From assembly GCA_009704155.1 (NCBI GenBank), contig WLES01000002.1, positions 1 to 21,727 on the forward strand: 21,727 bases of DNA. Direction: 5' to 3'. This DNA comes from Actinomycetota bacterium. GTDB lineage: Bacteria; Actinomycetota; Actinomycetes; Actinomycetales; Microbacteriaceae. Positions 6,841 to 13,257 of this stretch are shown here, piece after piece. The notes beneath the pieces were generated by a model, which did no database searches, had not been told where the DNA came from, and saw only the letters and a list, made by a program, of their open reading frames with translations. The stretch's first letter is position 1; each line of letters begins with the position of its first letter. The position numbers and the translations under genes are program-made.

Positions 6841-9260
6841 CCGAGTGCGACCCAGGTACGAGGGCCCACAATTCCGTCAGCGACGAGCCCCTTCGATCGC
6901 TGGAACACAATGACCGCGTTGCGCGTGCCCGTACCGAAAATTCCGTCGGCGCGGATTCCCAGCTTCTGTTGGAGAAAGACGACGTCAGCGCCTCGTGCTC
7001 CAACACGAATTGTCGGTCGGGACACCATGACTGACGTACCAGTCGTCGAGGTGGTTGGGGACGCTGATGGAGTCGGCGTCGGAGTGGACGGTGTTGTCGT
7101 ATTCGGGGTAACCGTGACTGTCGTCGTGTTGCCGTCCAACGCACGCCAGGTCGCGGGACCGACGATTCCGTCAGCAACGAGCCCCTTCGAACGTTGGTAC
7201 ACGATGACGGAATTGCGAGTGCCTGTGCCGAAGATTCCGTCGGCTCGGATTCCCAGCTTCTGTTGGAGGTAGACGACGTGAGCGCCTCGAGCCCCGAGGC
7301 TGACGGTGGGTCGCGGGGTCACCGTGGCGAGCGAGATCGTTCCGCCCTGGAAAGTTTGTGACCACGAACCACTGACGTTTCGTGCGTGAGCCGTCGGCCA
7401 CCCGAACGAACCTGATAACCCGCCAATCGTGGACAGAGTGTTGTTAATTGCCGTCGGGTGAGCGAACGTTCCGGGGGTTCCCGTCACGATGAACCCGCCG
7501 CCGAACGTCATTCGCTTTCCTGATGTTCCAGCAGGCCCAGCTACAACCAGATCAGCGGTTGTGGGTAGTCCCAGGTATCCGGCAGCTCCACCCGCTGCTG
7601 TCCACGCCGTCACAACGGCAGGGGGCATGAGAATTCCGGTTGTGTTGGCGGTGCTTCCAAAGAGGATTCCGTTAGTGAACTGCTGGTACCTCGTTATTCC
7701 AGAGACCTGCAGGGATCCGCTCGGCCATCCGGTGACAGCCTCTCCTCCGACTGCTGTCAATGCCGGTGCGAGCTGTGACGAAAGGAATGTCGCGGTGGTC
7801 CCGTTGTCATACGCGGTTCCGTTTTGGAAAGCCTGTTTGAATCCAGAGCCCTGTCCCGTGATTGTCAGCGCGCTGCGGGCGGCAGTGGGAGCGCCCCACG
7901 GGGAGTTGACTCCGCCAGAATCGCCGTAAGCCAGGCCGGTTCGGCCAAGCACTGCGGTGAGTGTGCCTGACGAGTTAGGAGCGATGAGCCCACCGTCGAA
8001 TCGTTGGTCGCAGCGGGTTGTCGCGCAACGTTGAGCTGACTTTGGCCAACCGAGAGTCCCAGCCGTTCCACCCTGGGAGGCATAAACGGTGTGGATGGGT
8101 GTCAAGACAACGACGGGCGCGCCAGTTGGACCCTGATAGATGTAACCGTTGGCAAACTGTTGACGAAGGCCGTTTCCGTTGGCTCCACCCACGACCGATT
8201 CTTGAGCAGCGACGACCGCACCGAGCGGCCCGGTGATCCCGCCAGCTGCTTGATAGGCAGTGCCGATTGCGCCGAGCGTGACAGAGAGCGTGCCGAGTAG
8301 TCGGAGGGCAACGACACCCGTCTGGTACGTGATGGTGCAGGTGTTGGCTGTCTCAGGGCATCCGGCTTCGGAGACAATCGTTCCGAGTGCTGTTCGAGTG
8401 GCAGCGGGAAGTGCGGCGACTTGCGATTTCAATTCGGCCTTGAGGTTGAACCACGAGTTGTAGTTGCGCCAGAAGTTTCGGTTTCCATAGGCCGAACATG
8501 CGTCCCCCGTACCCCACAGGTTCGCGAGTGCGGCTGCGTTCGGCTGGTATGGCGTGTAGCGATACAGAGCGTGGGTCGCAACGTTGGCGATGTAAATCGT
8601 CGCCGCTCCACAGGCTGCGTTGGGATTGAACCCCACGCTCACCCACGAATAGGCAGGATATGCGCGATAGTGCGAGCTGGCCGGGGTTGAATACCGTCGC
8701 AACTGCGACGCACCGTAATACACCTGGTTGAAGAATCCGTAGTAGAAGGAATTGCAGCGGGCGGTATCCGGGCAACCCATCCCCATAGCAATCTGAAGTT
8801 TGCTGTCAGATGGAGCAGTCGCAGTGACGAGACCTTGTTCCTTCTGGAGCGTGACGAGAATGGCCTTCGCGCTGATTCGACACGCCTTCTGGACTTTGTA
8901 GATGATTCGGGCGGCGGTTTCGCCCACTCCTCCGACATACGCCGAACACAGCGCCGGCGAGCCGGGGATGAGCGCGTCGATGACGGTTGCCGGCCGCGTA
9001 ACCGTGTCCTCCCGGTAAACGTTGAGGCACTTCCCGTTCGTACAATTCGGGATCTTTGCGTTGAGGAATGCCTGGATTTCTTCCTCGGTCATGGCGTTTT
9101 CGTCGTAAAACTGCGCGTCAGAAACAATTGCTCCAGCGTTAAAGTCGGCAGGATTGAGGGTGTACGCCTGCGCCGGGGTAGCAACAATCAGGCCCGCAAT
9201 AAGCGAACCCAACGCGACGGCAACAGTCGCAATGCGCTTAAATCCAGTAATCATAGGCAT
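6837..9260 (-). CDS. Secreted LGFP-repeat protein with two peptidoglycan-binding domains (807 aa)
   Basis: Modular exported wall protein. A signal peptide ends near residue 32 (TPAQA). A Cys-rich N-terminal domain (about 35-275) contains ILVTLQKEQGLV (134-145) and GMGCPDTARCN (160-170). It recalls lysozyme-fold hydrolases, with Glu141 as possible catalytic residue, but this is inference. About five to seven LGFP-type repeats follow (roughly 325-645; GPLG, GTLGWP, SPWGAP, VTGWP, GYLGLP and GSFGWP mark units). Then come two near-identical PG_binding_1 domains (650-708 and 748-806) joined by a Thr/Pro-rich linker (about 710-745). LGFP repeats are known to hold actinobacterial surface proteins in the wall. 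Overall a wall-bound, perhaps wall-cleaving protein. The ATG at 9260 has GAGGA closely upstream; an ATG at 9254 is spaced better. It overlaps the convergent ligase-like gene by 4 bp. Confidence 0.88.
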   Translation of the reverse strand: MPMITGFKRIATVAVALGSLIAGLIVATPAQAYTLNPADFNAGAIVSDAQFYDENAMTEEEIQAFLNAKIPNCTNGKCLNVYREDTVTRPATVIDALIPGSPALCSAYVGGVGETAARIIYKVQKACRISAKAILVTLQKEQGLVTATAPSDSKLQIAMGMGCPDTARCNSFYYGFFNQVYYGASQLRRYSTPASSHYRAYPAYSWVSVGFNPNAACGAATIYIANVATHALYRYTPYQPNAAALANLWGTGDACSAYGNRNFWRNYNSWFNLKAELKSQVAALPAATRTALGTIVSEAGCPETANTCTITYQTGVVALRLLGTLSVTLGAIGTAYQAAGGITGPLGAVVAAQESVVGGANGNGLRQQFANGYIYQGPTGAPVVVLTPIHTVYASQGGTAGTLGWPKSAQRCATTRCDQRFDGGLIAPNSSGTLTAVLGRTGLAYGDSGGVNSPWGAPTAARSALTITGQGSGFKQAFQNGTAYDNGTTATFLSSQLAPALTAVGGEAVTGWPSGSLQVSGITRYQQFTNGILFGSTANTTGILMPPAVVTAWTAAGGAAGYLGLPTTADLVVAGPAGTSGKRMTFGGGFIVTGTPGTFAHPTAINNTLSTIGGLSGSFGWPTAHARNVSGSWSQTFQGGTISLATVTPRPTVSLGARGAHVVYLQQKLGIRADGIFGTGTRNSVIVYQRSKGLVADGIVGPATWRALDGNTTTVTVTPNTTTPSTPTPTPSASPTTSTTGTSVMVSRPTIRVGARGADVVFLQQKLGIRADGIFGTGTRNAVIVFQRSKGLVADGIVGPRTWVALG
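6843..7019 (-). repeat. Tandem domain repeat, copy B (C-terminal PG_binding_1)
   Basis: Codes for residues 748-806 of the LGFP-repeat protein. It matches copy A at 50 of 59 residues by direct comparison, and the DNA is also visibly similar (shared runs around KLGIRADGIFGTGTRN). The offset between copies is 294 bp. Confidence 0.9.
7137..7313 (-). repeat. Tandem domain repeat, copy A (first PG_binding_1)
   Basis: Codes for residues 650-708 of the LGFP-repeat protein. The nine differences from copy B are scattered and mostly conservative (Val/Ile, Tyr/Phe), with His/Asp and Ala/Arg as the strongest changes. This suggests a fairly recent internal duplication, or homogenisation by recombination. 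Confidence 0.9.
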
Positions 9261-9274
9261 AAGTCCTCAGTTCG

Positions 9275-9280
9275 ATACTA
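9275..9280 (-). promoter_or_regulatory. -10 box for LGFP-repeat gene
   Basis: TAGTAT lies 14 nt before the ATG at 9260, leaving a short leader that carries the GAGGA ribosome-binding site. The -35 region has no good match (ACGATT at the right distance). Confidence 0.4.
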
Positions 9281-9282
9281 AC

Positions 9283-9298
9283 TTCGCCGAGTGGCGAA
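9283..9298. promoter_or_regulatory. Inverted repeat beside the LGFP-gene promoter
   Basis: TTCGCC and GGCGAA form a perfect 6-bp inverted repeat around GAGT. It sits just upstream of the presumed -10 box, where a repressor would block the promoter. No T-run follows on either strand, so it is not a usual terminator. Operator function is only a suggestion. Confidence 0.25.
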
Positions 9299-9357
9299 AT
9301 CGTGATTTGGGCGCCTTGAACGTCAAAGAATCAGCCAAGAAACAGTAATTGCGCGGT

Positions 9358-10245
9358 TTAAGCCTGTGAGTTGAGGCTTCCCACGCGGTGTGCGATCTCA
9401 CGGATCTCAACGTCCCCGTAACCGCAGCAACCGCCGATTATTCGCGCACCAAGTGCCACCCACTCGGCCAGGTCAACGGTGGACGCCGTAATTCCTTCGC
9501 CAATCCACCGTTGACTGTGCCCATCCCACTTTTGACCGAGGTTGGGATACACGATGAACGGCAACTCGGTGTCAATCGTGGCGAGTGACGGCGCAATCAG
9601 GTGCGGCGCCGAACAATTGATGCCGACAGCAATGGCGGAAGCGTGGCCCTCGACCCGTGACGCAACGTCCTGAAACGGCTGACCAACACGAGTGACGCCA
9701 ACTTCGCCGATTGTGCACGACACCCAGAACGGAAGGTCGGGTGCGCGCTCGGACACGAGATTGAGAATGATGTCGATTTCGGTGAGGTCGGGCATTGTTT
9801 CGATGGCGAGAAGATCGGGCTCCGTCGACAGCAGAACGTCAAGCCGGTTCGCGTGGAAGTCGCGAACCAGGTTCCATCCAATGCCGTAGTCGCCCGTGAA
9901 CTCGGCGCCACCGGTAAGGGTCGCACCGAACGGTCCGATGCTCGAGGCAACGAGGGTGCCTTCATCGGACGCGAGGCGCGCAGCGGTCGTCGAGTTCCGG
10001 AGCGCGGTGGTGACGTCGTCGTCACTCCACCCAGCGAGCTTCCCTCCGTCTCGAGACAACTGATACGAACCGGTGATGAGGATTCCGGCACCAGCGTCAA
10101 CAAAACTGCGGTGAGCTGCCGTAACTGATTCAGGGTAGTTGAGGAGCAATTCACCCGTCCACAGCGGTCCGTCGCTGGAATGCCCGAGTTCCGCGAGCGC
10201 CGTTGAGAGGCCGCCGTCGAGAAGGGTGATGGGCGAATCGGTCAT
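9358..10245 (-). CDS. mmuM: Homocysteine S-methyltransferase (295 aa)
   Basis: Zinc-dependent methyltransferase that moves a methyl group from S-methylmethionine or SAM to homocysteine, giving methionine. The three zinc-binding cysteines are all present: Cys211 in VGINCSAP and Cys273-Cys274 in IGGCCG. The N-terminal LLDGGLSTALAELG and TGSYQLSRDGG are classic family segments, and the 295-aa length is normal for the MmuM type. The ATG at 10245 fits a TACGCT -10 box ending 6 nt upstream, so the mRNA may be leaderless. There is no SAM riboswitch or other leader upstream. It stands alone between the LGFP gene and a divergent acetyltransferase. The gene name rests on family similarity; whether S-methylmethionine is the true donor is not shown. 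Confidence 0.88.
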   Translation of the reverse strand: MTDSPITLLDGGLSTALAELGHSSDGPLWTGELLLNYPESVTAAHRSFVDAGAGILITGSYQLSRDGGKLAGWSDDDVTTALRNSTTAARLASDEGTLVASSIGPFGATLTGGAEFTGDYGIGWNLVRDFHANRLDVLLSTEPDLLAIETMPDLTEIDIILNLVSERAPDLPFWVSCTIGEVGVTRVGQPFQDVASRVEGHASAIAVGINCSAPHLIAPSLATIDTELPFIVYPNLGQKWDGHSQRWIGEGITASTVDLAEWVALGARIIGGCCGYGDVEIREIAHRVGSLNSQA

Positions 10246-10251
10246 TCTCCC

Positions 10252-10257
10252 AGCGTA
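10252..10257 (-). promoter_or_regulatory. -10 box for leaderless mmuM
   Basis: TACGCT on the minus strand ends 6 nt before the ATG at 10245, placing the transcript start at about the start codon. No clear -35 box is seen. Confidence 0.4.
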
Positions 10258-10288
10258 CGCAGTCGCGGGATTGCAGTACCGAAGTGAC

Positions 10289-10294
10289 TACTAT
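10289..10294 (+). promoter_or_regulatory. -10 box for GNAT acetyltransferase gene
   Basis: TACTAT lies 26 nt before the GTG at 10321, giving a leader of about 20 nt that contains the AAAGGTG ribosome-binding site. The -35 region is weak (TTGCAG at 10271-10276 is too close). Confidence 0.4.
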
Positions 10295-10320
10295 CGGAGT
10301 CACGATGTGAAAGGTGTTCA

Positions 10321-11166
10321 GTGAACGAACCGCAATCCGATCATGCTGGCTCCGCGAACCACACGTCGACAACGGTGAACTGGACGACCGATGCCGACGG
10401 CAATCGCGTTGGAGTTGCCGTAGCGCCCGGTGTGGCAAAGCGACCTGGCGGAACGACGCTCACCGGTGAGCGCGTGCGGCTCGAACCGCTGGATGTGCAC
10501 GCTCACGGAGATGACCTGTGGCAGGCGTGCGATGCGAGTACGAACCCGTCGCTGTGGACGTACATGCTGTCTGGCCCTTTCACCTCGGCGTCTGGTTTCC
10601 GCGACTGGGTCGAATCGCGCGCTGCCGCAACAGACGCGGTCTTCTACGCCGTCGTCGACACGGCAACAAACTGTGCATTGGGTGTTGTGAGTTATTTGCG
10701 AATTGATCCCGAGAATCGGGCGATTGAAGTTGGGAACATCAGCTACTTTGACGATCTCGCGCGCACGGTATCCGCAACAGAGGCCATGACGCTCATGGCC
10801 GGCCACGCCTTCGACCTCGGCTACCGCCGATATGAGTGGAAATGCAACGTGCTCAATGCGCCATCGGTCAGCGCCGCCGAGCGGCTCGGCTTCAGTTTCG
10901 AAGGAGTTTTCCGGAACGCTCTGACGGTCAGAGGACACAATCGGGACACCGCGTGGTTCGCCATGACAGTAGAAGACTGGCCTGCGATTCTTGCTGCACA
11001 CCGACATTGGCTAAGTCCAGACAATTTTGACGGTTCTGGAAAGCAACGTCAGTCACTTCGCGAACTCACTAGTCCGCTGCTGGCAGGACGATTTCCGATC
11101 GTGTCGATTGAATTCGTGGGGCAATTGGCTGGAGACGAATCCGTGAAATCGTTTACGAACGGCTAG
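10321..11166 (+). CDS. GNAT N-acetyltransferase, RimJ/RimL type (281 aa)
   Basis: Acetyl-CoA-dependent transferase. The RimJ/RimL-like core runs from about residue 46 (LTGERVRLEPLD) to 222. Typical signs are the beta strand ALGVVSYLRIDP, EVGNISY, and the C-terminal CNVLNAPSVSAAERLGFSFEGVFRN, where Asn179, Ser182 and the ERLGF turn are hallmark positions. Targets in this group are protein N-termini, ribosomal proteins or small amines; the target here cannot be read from sequence. The first 45 residues are polar and probably disordered, and about 50 residues follow the core. The GTG start is supported by AAAGGTG (10310-10316) at good spacing. It is divergent from mmuM and followed 21 bp later by the CASTOR/POLLUX-like gene, which has its own promoter. 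Confidence 0.88.
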   Translation: MNEPQSDHAGSANHTSTTVNWTTDADGNRVGVAVAPGVAKRPGGTTLTGERVRLEPLDVHAHGDDLWQACDASTNPSLWTYMLSGPFTSASGFRDWVESRAAATDAVFYAVVDTATNCALGVVSYLRIDPENRAIEVGNISYFDDLARTVSATEAMTLMAGHAFDLGYRRYEWKCNVLNAPSVSAAERLGFSFEGVFRNALTVRGHNRDTAWFAMTVEDWPAILAAHRHWLSPDNFDGSGKQRQSLRELTSPLLAGRFPIVSIEFVGQLAGDESVKSFTNG

Positions 11167-11180
11167 TTTTTCCCTAAGAT
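11152..11180 (+). promoter_or_regulatory. Promoter for leaderless ion-channel gene
   Basis: TTTACG (11152-11157), a 17-bp spacer and TAAGAT (11175-11180) end 7 nt before the ATG at 11188. The -35 part overlaps the last codons of the GNAT gene. No ribosome-binding site lies between the -10 box and the ATG, so a leaderless transcript is likely. This is the best-formed promoter in the window. Confidence 0.65.
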
Positions 11181-11187
11181 TTCACTT

Positions 11188-13134
11188 ATGACTGAAACTC
11201 CGCGTGAAAACTACGGCCAGGGCGCTCAAGGTGAGCCAGATGTCCCCGCTGTAGCCCCAAAGACCACCCTCGCTAAGCGAATTCGCTACTACTTCGACAA
11301 CTCACTGTCGAAAGCCAGTGCGTTCGTCGCATACGCATTCATTCTCCTCGTCATTTTGTCGATGTGGAACACCGCGTTTGCCATCTGGGTGAGTTCAACC
11401 CCGCTCGGCGTTGCTATCACTGAGCCTGATTTTTGGGAGCAATTCTTCCGCCGCATGTGGACCACCCTCGGTGACGTTGGCCGTTCAAACTGGGCTGATC
11501 GACTCTCAAGCTTCTCCGCGTGGGTTTCGAGCACAGCCGTCAACGCAATCGTCATCGGTTTTGTTGCAACCAAGATTCAGAGCAGCGTTCAGACACTGAA
11601 AGCCGGAAAGAGTGCGGTCATCAACAAGAACCACACCGTGATTCTCGGCTGGTCAAACCGAATCTTCCCCATCCTCAAGGAACTCGCAATCGCCGGCTCC
11701 AACCAGAGCAAGCCAACGGTCGTCATCTTCGCCGACCAGGACCGCGTCGAGATGGAAGATGAAATCGCGTCTCGTGCGGGAGATTTGGGCAAGTTGCGCA
11801 TCATCACGCGAAAGGGAGACCCGACAAACCCCAGTGATCTGAAGCGTGCAAACATCGGCGCGGCTCGCTCTGTCATCATCCTTGACGCTGACGACTCTGG
11901 AGATGCCACCGTCGTGTCAACGGTTCTCGCCGTCAAGTCACTCGTCAACGACCCGTCAATCCCGATTGTTGCCGAAGTTGACGACGCACAGACAGCTGAG
12001 GCACTGACAACCGCAACCAACGGCCAGGTTCAAACCGTCCGCTCGCACGATGTCATTGCTCGTGTGACAGCTCAAGCGTCACGACAGCCCGGACTCTCCA
12101 CCGTGATCCTCGACCTTCTCGACTTTGATGGTGACGAAATCTACTTCACGTCGGTTCCAGCACTCGAGGGCAAGACTTACGGCGAGGCACTCCTCTCGTT
12201 CAACACCGCCTCCATCATCGGTGTTCGCGACGCGGCTGGAAAGACCCACCTCAACCCAGCACCCACGTCAAAGATCGCCAAAGGCGTCCAGTTCATTGCG
12301 ATTGCTTCTGACGACGACAAGGTGTCGTACACCGGCGTCGCCAAGGCAACAGCTCCGAAGGTTGCAGCGTCCAAGGAAACAGGTCGCAAAGCAGAGCACT
12401 TGCTCGTCGTCGGATGGTCGTCGATGGGTCGTTCAGTTCTCAGCGAACTAGCTGAGTTCCTGCCGAAGGGCTCGAGTGTTCACATCGTCGCAACACCGAA
12501 GTATGTGAATCCAGCTGAACTTCAGTCACTCAAGTTTGACGGCGTCGCGGTGTCGTTCTCCGCAACCACTGGTGACATCGACGAACTGATTGCTGCAGCA
12601 GAGGCAAAGCACTACGACGAAGTAATTGTCCTTGGTTATCGCAACGCGATTTCCGAATCGGAAGCCGACGCTCAGACTATGTTGACGATGCTCCAACTCA
12701 ATACGCTTTTCAACGACCCGAACAACAAGGTCAAGCCAACGAGATTGGTCGCTGAAATTCTTGACTCGCGCAAAGCGGAACTGGCCCGTGTTGCAGCTGT
12801 TGATGACCTTGTCATCAGTGACAACCTCGCCGCACTCGTTGTCGCACAGGTCTCCGAGAACGCGGCACTCGCACCGGTCTTCACCGACTTGTTCGACGCA
12901 GACGGGGCATCCGTGAACATGCGCCCCATCGAAGCGTATGCACCGTTGAAGAAGTCCGTCGCTTTCTCGCAGCTTGTCGCCGCAGGTGTCAACAAGAAAG
13001 AATCGGTCATCGGATACCGAATCGCAGCAGAAGCGAGAGCGAGCGGTTCACAAGGTGTCGTGCTCAACCCGTCGAAGGATCGCGAGTTCGTTCCAGAGGC
13101 CGGAGACACGCTGATTGTCGTTGGGTCAATCTAG
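11188..13134 (+). CDS. CASTOR/POLLUX-like RCK-domain ion channel (648 aa)
   Basis: Membrane protein resembling the plant CASTOR/POLLUX (DMI1) cation channels and their bacterial relatives. Seen in order: a charged N-terminus, a first membrane helix at about 44-70, a re-entrant-type segment around 82-103 (MWTTLGDVGRSNWAD), a second helix near 109-130, then a first Rossmann RCK unit opening with HTVILGWSNRIFPILKEL (149-166) and a second opening with HLLVVGWSSMGRSVLSEL (404-421). Two RCK units per chain would give a tetramer with an octameric gating ring. Plant channels conduct potassium or calcium; the ion here is unknown. Length is normal for bacterial members. Many AAG, ATC and GAC codons hint at good expression. 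A leaderless-type promoter precedes it and a strong terminator follows, so it is probably its own transcription unit. Confidence 0.85.
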   Translation: MTETPRENYGQGAQGEPDVPAVAPKTTLAKRIRYYFDNSLSKASAFVAYAFILLVILSMWNTAFAIWVSSTPLGVAITEPDFWEQFFRRMWTTLGDVGRSNWADRLSSFSAWVSSTAVNAIVIGFVATKIQSSVQTLKAGKSAVINKNHTVILGWSNRIFPILKELAIAGSNQSKPTVVIFADQDRVEMEDEIASRAGDLGKLRIITRKGDPTNPSDLKRANIGAARSVIILDADDSGDATVVSTVLAVKSLVNDPSIPIVAEVDDAQTAEALTTATNGQVQTVRSHDVIARVTAQASRQPGLSTVILDLLDFDGDEIYFTSVPALEGKTYGEALLSFNTASIIGVRDAAGKTHLNPAPTSKIAKGVQFIAIASDDDKVSYTGVAKATAPKVAASKETGRKAEHLLVVGWSSMGRSVLSELAEFLPKGSSVHIVATPKYVNPAELQSLKFDGVAVSFSATTGDIDELIAAAEAKHYDEVIVLGYRNAISESEADAQTMLTMLQLNTLFNDPNNKVKPTRLVAEILDSRKAELARVAAVDDLVISDNLAALVVAQVSENAALAPVFTDLFDADGASVNMRPIEAYAPLKKSVAFSQLVAAGVNKKESVIGYRIAAEARASGSQGVVLNPSKDREFVPEAGDTLIVVGSI

Positions 13135-13150
13135 ATCTGACGAGATATGC

Positions 13151-13190
13151 CAGTCGGCGTCGCGGATTACCGCGGCGCCGACTGTTTTGT
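13151..13190 (+). terminator. Intrinsic terminator after the ion-channel gene
   Basis: A 15-bp stem (13151-13165 with 13170-13184, one G-U wobble) closes the tetraloop ATTA and is followed by TTTTGT. The stem is very GC-rich. It lies 16 bp after the channel stop codon and separates that gene from the fibronectin-III gene downstream. Confidence 0.88.
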
Positions 13191-13209
13191 GAGGGCATTA
13201 CCCGCTCGG

Positions 13210-13218
13210 TGTGGATAA
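13210..13218 (-). other. Perfect DnaA-box 9-mer in spacer
   Basis: The minus strand reads TTATCCACA, the consensus high-affinity DnaA box. It lies in the 123-bp spacer, 40 bp before the start of the fibronectin-III gene. A single box can titrate DnaA or regulate a nearby promoter, but one 9-mer can also occur by chance. No cluster of boxes or AT-rich unwinding region is present, so this is not a replication origin. Confidence 0.4.
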
Positions 13219-13257
13219 CCTTTCCGCCGCTGCACGTGTGTGTGGTGAAGTGCCCCC

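Noticed and set aside
10246..10320. SAM or other riboswitch before the methionine-synthesis gene mmuM
   Set aside because: The -10 box ends 6 nt before the start codon, leaving no leader for a riboswitch.
13191..13257. Replication origin suggested by the DnaA box
   Set aside because: Only one box, no AT-rich unwinding element, no dnaA/dnaN nearby.
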